In this document: positions 27,969 through 36,662 of the stretch, in pieces
How positions within the stretch are numbered: the stretch's first letter is position 1
How the letters are laid out: each line of letters begins with the position of its first letter
From: Rhizobium sp. Root1334
Lineage (GTDB): Bacteria; Pseudomonadota; Alphaproteobacteria; Rhizobiales; Rhizobiaceae
Direction of reading: 5' to 3'
NCBI RefSeq assembly: GCF_001426665.1
Contig: NZ_LMEY01000001.1
Coordinates: forward strand, 62,320-126,319
Length of the DNA stretch: 64,000 nucleotides
Program-made: the position numbers and the translations under genes
Notes under the pieces: model-generated
Database searches by the model: none
What the model was told of the DNA's origin: nothing
What the model saw: the letters and a program-made list of their open reading frames with translations, nothing else

Positions 27969-28474
27969 CCAGCACACGCTTCGCCATGGTCCTTCTTGCC
28001 GCACTTGCGGGTCTTTCCGGCTGTCAACGCGAAACCGGACCGGACCCACTCGAACTCACCGGCAAGATGTTCGTCTTCAACTACCGCCTCGCCTATGCCA
28101 CCTACATGATCACGCTGACGAAGACCGAACAGGTCGCCGATGGCAGCACGGTTACCGCCACATTCGAAGACCCATCGGGCGGCCCGCCCCTGACGCTTGA
28201 CCGCAAGTTGTTTCCAAAACTCGACAAAGTGGTTCTCGAAAGTCCGGATGTCACCTGCGTGAAAAAGCAAAAACCCTATGCGGTGACCATCGAGGTCAAA
28301 GGTCCTGACGGCACTGTGCTGCAGACACTGAAGACCTCGGTCATCTCCAATCTCGACCAGGATATCATGCCGGCCGAAGCCCTGGTCGTCGGCCCGGCCT
28401 ATGACAAGAACCCGGATGTCTTCAAGAACGGCAAGGCGCCAGAACATTTCCAGACGGCGAAATGCCCGGTTTGA
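27965..28474 (+). CDS. Putative lipoprotein of unknown function
   Basis: I do not recognise a named family. The protein has 169 residues with a lipoprotein signal ending in LAGLSGC, so the mature N-terminal Cys is about residue 21. The mature part is mostly beta-strand-like (FNYRLAYATYMITLTKTE, VTATFEDPSGGPPLTLDRKL) and has two more cysteines (in DVTCVKKQ and TAKCPV). The longer open frame from 27842 overlaps the regulator and is rejected, because the ATG at 27965 gives a perfect signal peptide. It overlaps the CGNR gene by four bases, so it is probably co-expressed. Confidence 0.75.
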   Translation: MTSTRFAMVLLAALAGLSGCQRETGPDPLELTGKMFVFNYRLAYATYMITLTKTEQVADGSTVTATFEDPSGGPPLTLDRKLFPKLDKVVLESPDVTCVKKQKPYAVTIEVKGPDGTVLQTLKTSVISNLDQDIMPAEALVVGPAYDKNPDVFKNGKAPEHFQTAKCPV

Positions 28475-28488
28475 AGCACCAAAACGTA

Positions 28489-28518
28489 AAAAGCCGGAGC
28501 GTTTCCGCACCGGCTTTT
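28489..28518. terminator. Bidirectional terminator between lipoprotein and ndk genes
   Basis: A 9-bp stem (AAAAGCCGG / CCGGCTTTT, 12-base loop) is followed by CTTCATT and preceded by an A-rich run. It serves the + strand lipoprotein gene and may also end the convergent ndk transcript. Confidence 0.85.
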
Positions 28519-28564
28519 CTTCATTCATTTCAAGTCCTTCGGGCCAAAACCCTCAGGAATTGAT

Positions 28565-28987
28565 TCAGCCGACGATTTCGGTGTCGGAGAACCAGTACTT
28601 GATTTCCTGGGCAGCGGTTTCCGGAGCGTCCGAACCGTGAACCGAATTTTCGCCGATCGACAGGGCGTGGGTCTTGCGGATCGTGCCTTCGTCGGCGTTG
28701 GCCGGGTTGGTCGCGCCCATGATTTCGCGGTTCTTCAGGATGGCGCCTTCGCCTTCGAGAACCTGAACGATCGTCGGGCCGGAGGTCATGCCTTCAACCA
28801 GTTCGCCGAAGAAAGGACGTTCCTTGTGAACAGCGTAGAAGCCTTCAGCTTCGCGGGTGCTCATCCAGACACGCTTGGAAGCGACGACGCGCAGACCTGC
28901 GTCTTCGAGCATCTTGGTGATGGCGCCCGTCAGGTTACGCTTGGTTGCGTCCGGCTTGATCATCGAAAATGTGCGTTCAATCGCCAT
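28565..28987 (-). CDS. ndk: Nucleoside diphosphate kinase
   Basis: The protein has 140 residues and transfers the terminal phosphate between nucleoside triphosphates and diphosphates. The start [19 protein letters not shown] is classical. The phosphorylated histidine is in ENSVHGSDA near residue 117, and the REIMGATNP segment is conserved. The ATG at 28987 gives the standard length; an alternative start at 29011 adds eight residues. It appears to be a single-gene unit, downstream of and on the same strand as a GST gene, with a 99-base gap. Confidence 0.96.
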   Translation of the reverse strand: MAIERTFSMIKPDATKRNLTGAITKMLEDAGLRVVASKRVWMSTREAEGFYAVHKERPFFGELVEGMTSGPTIVQVLEGEGAILKNREIMGATNPANADEGTIRKTHALSIGENSVHGSDAPETAAQEIKYWFSDTEIVG

Positions 28988-29086
28988 TGTCTCAATTCCC
29001 TTGGTTTCCATAATCGGCGGCTTTTCCGCGAATTTGGCGGTTCAATAGCCGCCAAATCCGCGCAAAACAAGGGGGGCGGCGAAGTT

Positions 29087-29776
29087 TCACGCTGCTGTCA
29101 CAGAGCGCCCGGCACCGTTATGGAGATCGAGGCAGCGCTCGAACCAGTCAAGGACCGGATCGCCCGGCTCAAGGATCGTCTTCGGCGAGACGATGCGCGA
29201 CCATTGCAGCGGACCAAAGACGATATAGTCGGCAAACAGCGGCGTTTCGCCACCGATGAACGGCTGTTTCTTCAGTGTGGTGCGCAATGGCTCCAGCTTG
29301 GCGGCAAAGGTTTTCAGTTCACCGATCCCGGTTTCGGCGACCGCTTCCAGGCTCATCCCGAAGCGGGGTTCGCGCGAGGTGCGGAAAAATGCCTGGTCGG
29401 CCGGAGCAAGGCTGTCGTGGATATCCATCAGGATGATCCGGACAAGGGCCGGATGCAATGTCAGCTGCGACCAGCTTTCGACGAACCGTGCCATTGCCTG
29501 ACCGCCCTCGCCGCCAAACAGCGATGGACGATCCGGATAGACATTGTCCAGATAGAGTGCGATGTCGAAACTGTCGCGAACCAACTGGTCACCGTCGCGC
29601 AGCACAGGCACCAGTGTCGTCGCGCCGTTTTCGATCGTCGGTATCTGCGTGAACCCGACCGCCTTGGTATAGTAGTCGAGCCCCTTGTGGGAGAGCGACA
29701 ACATCGTCTTCCAGACATGCGGCGAAAACGGCCGGCTCTTGTCAGCGCCGCAGAGTGCGTAAAGGGTTCTATTCAT
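29087..29776 (-). CDS. Glutathione S-transferase family protein
   Basis: The protein has 229 residues. It has the N-terminal thioredoxin-like domain (LYALCGADKSRPFSPHVWKTM, where the Cys-Gly-Ala-Asp-Lys-Ser part may hold the active residue), followed by TIENGATTLVPVLRDG and RDSFDIALYLD as the glutathione-binding segment. The C-terminal helical domain contains ETPLFADYIVFGPLQW. It looks closest to the beta-etherase/Ure2-like GST groups, but the substrate is unknown. The start at 29776 was preferred over one four codons upstream. It is divergent from the DinB-like gene. Confidence 0.82.
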   Translation of the reverse strand: MNRTLYALCGADKSRPFSPHVWKTMLSLSHKGLDYYTKAVGFTQIPTIENGATTLVPVLRDGDQLVRDSFDIALYLDNVYPDRPSLFGGEGGQAMARFVESWSQLTLHPALVRIILMDIHDSLAPADQAFFRTSREPRFGMSLEAVAETGIGELKTFAAKLEPLRTTLKKQPFIGGETPLFADYIVFGPLQWSRIVSPKTILEPGDPVLDWFERCLDLHNGAGRSVTAA

Positions 29777-29918
29777 GCCTGACCTCATCGATGGTGCGTG
29801 ATCCGAGCCTTATTCGAAACCGGCAATCACGAACAATCAAATCAGTAAATTTCATGGGTCGCATCACCCACCGCGATGCGAATTGGCGCTAGACTGCAGA
29901 GAATCCTGGAGAACCGCG

Positions 29919-30434
29919 ATGCTTGATCACTACAAGATGTTTGCCGACTACAACCGCTGGGCCAACCGCTTGGTCTATGAGGCCGCCGGCAAGCTTGACG
30001 ACGCGCAGTATCGCGAAAACAAGGGGGCCTTCTTCGGCTCGCTGCATGCGACGCTCAACCATGTGCTATCGGCCGACCGGATCTGGATGAAACGCTTTAC
30101 CGGCAGCGGCGAAGCGCCGAAAACACTCGACGGCATCCTGTTTGATAATTTCACCGCGCTATCGGCTGCTCGCGCTGCCGAGGACGATCGCATCGTCGCC
30201 TTCATCGCCGGTCTCAGCGAAGACGCGCTTGCCGGCCGCTTTACCTATACGCCGGTCAGCACCCCCGCTCCCGTCACCCAGCGCCTCGCCCCGCCACTTG
30301 CCCATTTCTTCAACCACCACACCCACCATCGCGGCCAGTGCCATATGACGCTGACGGCGCTTGGGGCACCGAGCCTTGGATTGGACATGAGCTATTTCCT
30401 GCGCACGCCGGAATTCCGGCATTACGCAGACTGA
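29919..30434 (+). CDS. DinB family metal-binding protein
   Basis: The protein has 171 residues and is a four-helix-bundle DinB/YfiT-like protein. The metal-binding histidines are in the helix LHATLNHVLSADRIW (His near residue 50) and in FFNHHTHHRGQ near residue 137. N-terminal DHYKMFADYNRWANRLVY is typical of the family. Relatives include thiol-dependent transferases and maleylpyruvate isomerases, so it may use a small thiol, but no substrate is known. ATG 29919 was chosen over an upstream in-frame start at 29883 with no conserved sequence. Confidence 0.85.
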   Translation: MLDHYKMFADYNRWANRLVYEAAGKLDDAQYRENKGAFFGSLHATLNHVLSADRIWMKRFTGSGEAPKTLDGILFDNFTALSAARAAEDDRIVAFIAGLSEDALAGRFTYTPVSTPAPVTQRLAPPLAHFFNHHTHHRGQCHMTLTALGAPSLGLDMSYFLRTPEFRHYAD

Positions 30435-30550
30435 CTCAACCAGCGGAAATCATTCGGCTCTTCGCGTCAGTCACATCAATGTCACAAGGCTTGAGCAAGT
30501 CAGCCGCGTCATAGTCCCTTCATATTTTAAGAATGGAGCAGGACAACACC

Positions 30551-30772
30551 ATGGATTGGTATCCCATCGAAGCGCTTGAGGCCGGCAAACTGGCTGTTCT
30601 GCATTTTGAAAACCAGGGCGAACAGCGCTGGGTCGGATATATCCACGGTGACGGCATCTGCCATTGGCCGGAAAATGTGTCGGGCCGCCGCCCCGATGGC
30701 TGGCAGGATTTGTCCGCCCTGTTTGCAACGCTGCCCAAAAGCGCAAAGCAGATCGTCTCGGCATCCCTCTGA
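30551..30772 (+). CDS. Small hypothetical protein (73 residues)
   Basis: The protein is small, soluble and rich in tryptophan (MDWYPIEALEAGKLAVLHFE, then WVGYIHGDGICHWPENVSGR). A GGAGCAGG ribosome site precedes the ATG at 30551. An in-frame ATG at 30533 lies inside that site and is therefore unlikely. No membrane segment, signal peptide or known motif is seen. Coding character is supported by a full-length plausible protein, but the function is unknown. Confidence 0.6.
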   Translation: MDWYPIEALEAGKLAVLHFENQGEQRWVGYIHGDGICHWPENVSGRRPDGWQDLSALFATLPKSAKQIVSASL

Positions 30773-30783
30773 CGCCTGCCCGG

Positions 30784-31962
30784 TTATGCGGCCCTGCCCT
30801 TGGCGGGCCGCAACGCCAGATATTCCCATATAGCGACAATGAAAAGAACCGCAGTCGCGGTGATCTGGATGACGTAATTGCTGCTGAACGGCACCAGCAC
30901 GGCGCTTGCCGTCAGCAGAACCAGCCCGGCGATATGCGAGACCGGGATTTTCCGCGCAACCGCCATTTTCACCCAGATATTGCCCGCCAGAAACAGGATC
31001 GGGCCACCGATCATCGCCAGCGCATTTTTCAAAGAGCTATCCTCCTGCGCATGCGACAGGCTGAAATCCTCGCCGACTGCCGTCAGGATGATACCGGCAA
31101 TGATCGGCAGGTGGCCGTAGGTGAACAGATTATGGGCCACGCTCTCCGGCCGCGAAGTGTTCTCCGCCTTGTCGGCCGCATCCGCCTGCCCGTGGTGGAA
31201 ATAGATCCACCACATGAAACCGGTGCTCAGAAACGCGCTGCAGAACACGGCGAAGGTCGTGTTCGAGTTCATATGTTCAGCGGCGTTCTTGCCGGTCGTC
31301 AGGATCGCCTCGCCAAGGCAGATGATCACGAACAGGGCGCAACGCTCGGCCATGTGCTCGCCCGAAACATCCAGCGTTTCCGGTGGCGACTTTCCAAGCC
31401 CCGGCACGGCGTAGCGAAGTGCGGGCAACGCATAGTCGATGGCAACAGCCAGGCTCCACAAGGCGATCCGGCCTTCTAGGTCCATCATCGCGCCCGCCAG
31501 CCAGAAGACCGCCGAGGCCAGCGACCAGAGCGTGATCCGCACGAATGTGGTGAATGCGGCATCATCGACGCCGCGATAGGCGTAAAGCGTGAAGAGCGAA
31601 CGGCCGGTCTGCATGGCGCAGTAGATCAGCGCAAACATCACCCCGTGCGCGCCAAAGGCTTCCGGCAGAGCAAGCGCTAAAAGCACGCCGCCGAACATCA
31701 GGCAAAACAGCATCAGCCGGACAGCCTCCCTGCCGGTGTGCAGCAAATTGGTCACCCAGGTAGTGTTGATCCAGACCCACCAGATCGCCAGCACCAGAAG
31801 CGCCGATTCAAAGGCGGCGGTCGGCCCGAAATCGGAAGCGAGCGTATGCGAGAGCTGCACGAGCGCAAAGACGAAGACGAGATCGAAGAACAGTTCTGGA
31901 AAGCTGGCGCTGGTCTGGTCCGGCTCTTCGGTGCGCAGCCAATTCGAACGTTTAAGCGGCAT
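30784..31962 (-). CDS. ltrA: Low temperature requirement protein A (LtrA) family membrane protein
   Basis: The protein has 392 residues with about twelve hydrophobic segments. The family signature is near the N-terminus (FPELFFDLVFVFALVQLSHTL), followed by conserved acidic and histidine positions in SGEHMAERCALFVIICLGEAI and the segment WWIYFHHGQADA. LtrA proteins were first linked to growth at low temperature in Listeria, but the transported substrate is unknown. The ATG at 31962 has a GGAG ribosome site seven bases upstream, which decides it over the longer frame starting at 32001. It converges on the 73-residue protein gene. Confidence 0.88.
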   Translation of the reverse strand: MPLKRSNWLRTEEPDQTSASFPELFFDLVFVFALVQLSHTLASDFGPTAAFESALLVLAIWWVWINTTWVTNLLHTGREAVRLMLFCLMFGGVLLALALPEAFGAHGVMFALIYCAMQTGRSLFTLYAYRGVDDAAFTTFVRITLWSLASAVFWLAGAMMDLEGRIALWSLAVAIDYALPALRYAVPGLGKSPPETLDVSGEHMAERCALFVIICLGEAILTTGKNAAEHMNSNTTFAVFCSAFLSTGFMWWIYFHHGQADAADKAENTSRPESVAHNLFTYGHLPIIAGIILTAVGEDFSLSHAQEDSSLKNALAMIGGPILFLAGNIWVKMAVARKIPVSHIAGLVLLTASAVLVPFSSNYVIQITATAVLFIVAIWEYLALRPAKGRAA

Positions 31963-32215
31963 GAGACGCTCCGTGCTCGACGTTGACGCCGATTTTTTCA
32001 CCGCTGCTTTTCACCCGACCATCCTGCGCAAGATATGTTCCCGCCTGCGGGGCATATAGAGCGCTGCCCTCTGCAGGCAACGGCGCAGTTCAAGGCGGCC
32101 CGGCAGTTGTGCCTGGGGTGAAACGCTCGCGCCTTTGACAGTCTTTTAATCCCGATGGTTTATCAGCAATGTCTTGCAACCACCGCGCATCAAGCGGTTT
32201 TGTGAAGGATAGGCT
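31963..32215. other. Divergent intergenic region upstream of LtrA and GGDEF genes
   Basis: This stretch of 253 bases contains no supported gene. It must carry the promoters for both divergent genes. I see no clear operator, hairpin or riboswitch. Confidence 0.5.
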
Positions 32216-33295
32216 ATGACGGACAAGCCCCAGCTCGATGGCAATCAGGCGCAGAATGCCGCGATCCTGCTCAAGGTCGCCCAGACCATGGCAAAGCTTG
32301 GCGTCGCGCCCTTTCCGCGCAATTACGAGCTGTTCTATGAGGCTCTGTCGGGCCACAATCCGCAGCTCAGCCGGGAATTTGCAGCCCTTGGCGCTCACCC
32401 CCAGCAAAACCAGATCGAACAGCTCGGCGTCAAATATCATCTCTCCGGGTTTGCCGCGATCGAGGCCGATACGATCCGCGCCGATACCGCCCGTTCGATC
32501 TCCGCGGTCAGCCATGCCTTGAAGGACAGCATCGCCAAGAAGGAGGTCTTTGCCGCGATGCTGCGTAGCTTCATCACCCGGCTGGAAACCGATCCCGTCG
32601 CCGGCATGTCCGATTTCGCCGACGATGCCGCGCGCCTGCGCGACGCGGTTGCGGTGTTCGAGCGGGAGGAAAAAGCTTTTGCCGCTGCCATGAACGAGAC
32701 GGTGACGCAGCTTGGCGGCATCGACAGCGATATCGAAGCGATGCGCAAGGCCGCGACCCGCGATCCCATCACCGGCCTGCCCAACCGCATAGCCTTCTCG
32801 GCCAAGCTGACGGCGCTCTATGACGACGGCAAGGCTGTTGGCCCGGCAGCTTTGGCGCTTGTCACCGTTGAAGGCCTGCGCGAGATGGGCGAGCGCCATG
32901 GCGCCGCGGCCGTCGAGAAGGCACTGAAGAAGTTGGCGCCGGAATTCCGCAAGTCCGTCAAGAAGAACGATTTCGTCGCCCGCATCGGCACCGACGAGTT
33001 CGCCTTCGTCTTCCACGACGTTTCGGCCGATAACGCCGAAGCCATCGCCCAGCGCATCTGCGCCTCGGTCGAAGGCGTGCAGGTCGCCCTGCCGAACCGG
33101 GCGTTCACGACGCAGACCCTGTCGCTCTCCACCGGCATTTCCATGGCCTTTACCGCGTCGGGCGGCGTCGATCTGTTCACCCAGGCCGAGCTTGCGCTCA
33201 GAGCCGTACGCAGCGGCGGCAAGCCCGGTACATTGGTGTTCTCGGCCGCGATCGGCGGCCGGATAAAAAAAACCTACGCTCCACACGTCGCCTGA
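32216..33295 (+). CDS. GGDEF-domain protein with a degenerate active site
   Basis: The protein has 359 residues. The N-terminal about 180 residues are mostly helical and soluble (FPRNYELFYEALSGHNPQL is typical of a group of rhizobial cyclases). The C-terminal GGDEF domain is recognisable (DPITGLPNRIAFSAKL, then VARIGTDEFAFVF). The signature reads GTDEF at residues 258-262, and the inhibitory I-site reads KKND instead of RxxD, six residues before it. Because a second Gly is normally needed for c-di-GMP synthesis, the protein may be a weak cyclase or a GTP/c-di-GMP-independent receptor. No EAL domain is attached. Confidence 0.85.
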   Translation: MTDKPQLDGNQAQNAAILLKVAQTMAKLGVAPFPRNYELFYEALSGHNPQLSREFAALGAHPQQNQIEQLGVKYHLSGFAAIEADTIRADTARSISAVSHALKDSIAKKEVFAAMLRSFITRLETDPVAGMSDFADDAARLRDAVAVFEREEKAFAAAMNETVTQLGGIDSDIEAMRKAATRDPITGLPNRIAFSAKLTALYDDGKAVGPAALALVTVEGLREMGERHGAAAVEKALKKLAPEFRKSVKKNDFVARIGTDEFAFVFHDVSADNAEAIAQRICASVEGVQVALPNRAFTTQTLSLSTGISMAFTASGGVDLFTQAELALRAVRSGGKPGTLVFSAAIGGRIKKTYAPHVA

Positions 33296-33353
33296 TCAGT
33301 GTGCGGCGCGGCAAACCCTTGCCTTCTCGGCTGAGTTCGGCCAAAACGCCGCC

Positions 33354-35243
33354 ATGATCACGCTCAATAACGTTTCGGCCCGCATCGTCGGACGCCTTCT
33401 CATCGACCAGGCCACGGTTGCGCTGCCGGCCGGCATCAAGGCTGGCCTCGTCGGCAAGAACGGGGCTGGCAAGTCGACCCTGTTCAAAATCATCACCGGC
33501 GACATGGAAGCCGAAACCGGCTCGGTTTCGATCCCCAAGAACGCCCGTATCGGCCAGGTGGCGCAGGAAGCCCCCGGCACCGAGGAGCCGCTGCTCGAGA
33601 TCGTGCTGAAGGCCGACAAGGAGCGCGAGGCGCTGCTGGCCGAAGCGGAGACCGCGACCGATCCGCACCGCATTGCCGAAATCCATATGCGGCTTGCCGA
33701 TATCCAGGCGCATTCGGCCGAATCGCGCGCCGCCAGCATCCTGGCCGGTCTCGGCTTCGATGCGGCCGCGCAGTTGCGGCCGGCCTCGTCGTTCTCCGGC
33801 GGCTGGCGCATGCGCGTCGCTCTGGCGGCCGTCTTGTTTTCCGAGCCGGACCTGCTTCTGCTCGACGAGCCGACCAACTATCTCGACCTTGAAGGCACGC
33901 TGTGGCTTGAGGATTACATCGCCAAATATCCGCACACGGTCATCATCATCAGCCATGACCGCGATTTGTTGAACACCGCGGTCAACGCGATCATCCATCT
34001 CGACCAGCAGAAGCTGACCTTCTATCGGGGCTCCTACGACCAGTTCGAGCGTCAGCGCGCCGAAGCCAACGAGTTGCAGGCCAAGGCAAAGGTAAAGAAC
34101 GATGCGGCGCGAAAGCACCTGCAGTCGTTCATCGACCGCTTCAAGGCCAAAGCATCAAAGGCCCGCCAGGCGCAGTCGCGCGTCAAGGCGCTGGAGCGCA
34201 TGGGGACGGTCTCGGCCGTCATCGAAGATCATGTTCAGGGCTTCAAGTTCCCTGATCCGGAAAAGGAAGCGGCCTCGCCGATCATCGCGCTGGAAAACGG
34301 CACCGTCGGTTACACGCCGGGCAAGCCGATCCTGCAGCATCTGTCGCTCCGGATCGATACGGACGACCGCATCGCGCTGCTCGGTTCGAACGGCAATGGT
34401 AAATCGACCTTCGCCAAGCTGATCTCCGGCCGTCTTCCCGCGACCGGCGGCTCGGTGCAGGTGGCACCGGGACTCAAGATCGGCTTCTTCGCCCAGCATC
34501 AGCTTGACGACCTGATCCCCGAACATGATGCAGTCGAGCATGTGCGCCAGCGCATGCCGGGTGCGACCGAGGGCAAGGTGCGCGCCCGCGTCGCCCAGAT
34601 GGGGCTTGCCACTGCCAAGATGAGCACGCCTGCCAAGGATCTCTCTGGTGGCGAAAAAGCCCGCCTGCTGATGGGGCTTGCCGCGTTCGATGCGCCGAAC
34701 CTTTTGATCCTCGACGAACCGACCAACCATCTGGATATCGACAGCCGCAATGCGCTGATCCAAGCGCTGAACGAATATACCGGCGCCGTCATTCTGATCT
34801 CGCACGACCGGCACCTGATCGAGGCGACGGCCGACCGGCTGTGGCTGGTGAAAGACGGCACCGTCTCCAACTATGACGGCGACCTTGAAGACTATCGCTC
34901 AACCATCGTCCAGAGTTCGCGCGGCAAGGGCAACAAGGACAAGGGCGCAGCCGTCGAAGACAACCGGTCCAAAGCCGAGCAACGCAAGGCCGCAGCCGAC
35001 AAGCGGGCGGCATTTGCCCCCTTGAAGAAAAAGATCAACGATATTGAATCCTTGACGGCAAAGCTGGAGAAACAGATTCAGGTTCTCGACAAGGAGCTTG
35101 AAGACCAGGACCTCTACGAGAAATTTCCAGCCAAGGCAGCGGCCAAGGTCAAGGAACGCGCAGAGGTCGTCAGCAAACTGTCCAAGGCCGAAGAGCACTG
35201 GATGGAACTGTCGACCGAGTATGAAGAGGCGATGGCGAGCTGA
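33354..35243 (+). CDS. ABC-F family ATPase (YheS/Uup-like)
   Basis: The protein has 629 residues and two ATP-binding cassettes with no membrane domain, which places it among the ABC-F ribosome-associated ATPases. The first Walker A is GLVGKNGAGKSTLF and the first Walker B LLLLDEPTNYLDL. An arm/linker region (about residues 225-310) follows, then the second cassette (LLGSNGNGKSTFAKL; LSGGEKARLL; LILDEPTNHLDID). The C-terminal 120 residues form a charged coiled coil (KSKAEQRKAAADKRAAFAPL, then KLEKQIQVLDKE). Such proteins affect translation of difficult peptides; the exact role is unknown. Confidence 0.9.
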   Translation: MITLNNVSARIVGRLLIDQATVALPAGIKAGLVGKNGAGKSTLFKIITGDMEAETGSVSIPKNARIGQVAQEAPGTEEPLLEIVLKADKEREALLAEAETATDPHRIAEIHMRLADIQAHSAESRAASILAGLGFDAAAQLRPASSFSGGWRMRVALAAVLFSEPDLLLLDEPTNYLDLEGTLWLEDYIAKYPHTVIIISHDRDLLNTAVNAIIHLDQQKLTFYRGSYDQFERQRAEANELQAKAKVKNDAARKHLQSFIDRFKAKASKARQAQSRVKALERMGTVSAVIEDHVQGFKFPDPEKEAASPIIALENGTVGYTPGKPILQHLSLRIDTDDRIALLGSNGNGKSTFAKLISGRLPATGGSVQVAPGLKIGFFAQHQLDDLIPEHDAVEHVRQRMPGATEGKVRARVAQMGLATAKMSTPAKDLSGGEKARLLMGLAAFDAPNLLILDEPTNHLDIDSRNALIQALNEYTGAVILISHDRHLIEATADRLWLVKDGTVSNYDGDLEDYRSTIVQSSRGKGNKDKGAAVEDNRSKAEQRKAAADKRAAFAPLKKKINDIESLTAKLEKQIQVLDKELEDQDLYEKFPAKAAAKVKERAEVVSKLSKAEEHWMELSTEYEEAMAS

Positions 35244-35461
35244 TCGACGGCCCCATCGGGGCGTGGACTTGCTATCAGGATCGGCGCTGCCTGCAACAGA
35301 GGCGCGACGCGCCTCAGGCCGCGAAGGTGTATTTTCAACGCGAATTACCACAAACACCACTTTGCGGCAATTCAAGCGGATCCCCTCATATTTATCGAAC
35401 TGGCTAGCGGGCATCCGCCCGACTCGGTATATCTAGGCAATGTGCTTAGGGGGAAGATGAC

Positions 35462-36481
35462 ATGACAACGCCAAATAGACGCCACCGGTCAACTTCCCGG
35501 CTTCGTACACGCTCTGCCATCGGGCTGGGGCTGGCGGCTCTGTTGACACAAGTCTCTGCCGCTTATGCGGATGAAGGGGGCATCAGCGTCTATCTGCCAG
35601 GTTTCTATGGCAGCTTTGCTTCCGCGCCGACGGAACCGGGTTGGTCACTTGCAACCGTCTACTTCCACACGAGCGTCGATGCCGGGGCAGACGCGGCTTT
35701 CCCCCGCGGTGGCGGAGGTCAGGTCGACGTCGGCCTTGAGGGACGGAGCGATGCGGTGTTTTTCGTTCCGACCTACACCTTCGCGGAGCCTGTTCTGGAT
35801 GGTGCGCAGGCCTCGGTCGGGATGCTGTTGCCCGTGCTGCGCAGCCGGGCACAAGTCGATGCGACGCTGACCGGCCCTCTCGGCGGGACTATTTCCGGAA
35901 GCCGCAGCGACACATTGACCGCATTTGGAGACATTGCGCCGTTCGGAACGCTGAAATGGAACGACGGCGTCAACAACTACATGGTCTACACGACTGTGAG
36001 CCTGCCAGTCGGGTCCTATGATGCCGATCGCATCGTCAATGCCGGGTTCGGGCATGCTGCCATCGATTCAGGCGTGGGCTATACCTATTTCAATCCCGCG
36101 TCCGGCAATGAATTCTCGATCACAGGCGGCCTGACCTACAATTTCGAAAATCCCGACACGGACTATAAAAACGGGATCGATGGCCATATCGACTGGGCTG
36201 CCTCGCACTTCCTCAATGAACAGCTCCATGTGGGGGTCGTCGGCTATGCCTTTCAGCAATTGAGTGGCGATAGCGGCGAAGGCGCTTCTCTCGGCGACTT
36301 CAAGTCGCGTGTGTTCGGCATTGGGCCACAGGTCGGATACAAATTCGCCGTCAGCGACGAGACGGCAGGCTATGTCAATCTGAAAGGCTTTTACGAGTTC
36401 GGGGCGAAGAACCGTCCAGAGGGTTGGAATACCTGGCTCACCTTGAGCTTTTCGCCCGCCAGCAAGCCCAAGGCGAATTAG
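35462..36481 (+). CDS. Outer-membrane protein of the MetA-pathway-of-phenol-degradation type
   Basis: The protein has 339 residues with a Tat-like or long Sec signal (several Arg residues, then IGLGLAALLTQVSAAYA). The mature part begins DEGGISVYLPGFYGSFAS, which is the family's typical N-terminus, and is made of repeated beta-strands of the SphA/Phenol_MetA_deg beta-barrel family. The last strand ends in WNTWLTLSFSP. Related proteins occur near aromatic-degradation genes, but no such genes are here, so the transported compound is unknown. The gene is isolated between ABC-F and an EamA gene. Confidence 0.78.
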   Translation: MTTPNRRHRSTSRLRTRSAIGLGLAALLTQVSAAYADEGGISVYLPGFYGSFASAPTEPGWSLATVYFHTSVDAGADAAFPRGGGGQVDVGLEGRSDAVFFVPTYTFAEPVLDGAQASVGMLLPVLRSRAQVDATLTGPLGGTISGSRSDTLTAFGDIAPFGTLKWNDGVNNYMVYTTVSLPVGSYDADRIVNAGFGHAAIDSGVGYTYFNPASGNEFSITGGLTYNFENPDTDYKNGIDGHIDWAASHFLNEQLHVGVVGYAFQQLSGDSGEGASLGDFKSRVFGIGPQVGYKFAVSDETAGYVNLKGFYEFGAKNRPEGWNTWLTLSFSPASKPKAN

Positions 36482-36662
36482 CGTCCGCTGGATCAACCCG
36501 GCAATGCCCGATGATGGCGGCTTGCGGCGCGTTCCGGCTGGGTGATCGCAAAAGTCAGCCGGGCAATTTCACTGCGCAGCCGGCTTTGCGGCTGCATGCA
36601 TTCCACGCCCAGGTTCTGAGGGGAACCAGTCCCGTCTCCTACCCGTGCGCGCATCTTGGCAT

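Noticed and set aside
32090-33286. 398-codon minus-strand frame antisense to the GGDEF gene.
   Set aside because: Shadow frame; the GGDEF domain is clear on the plus strand.
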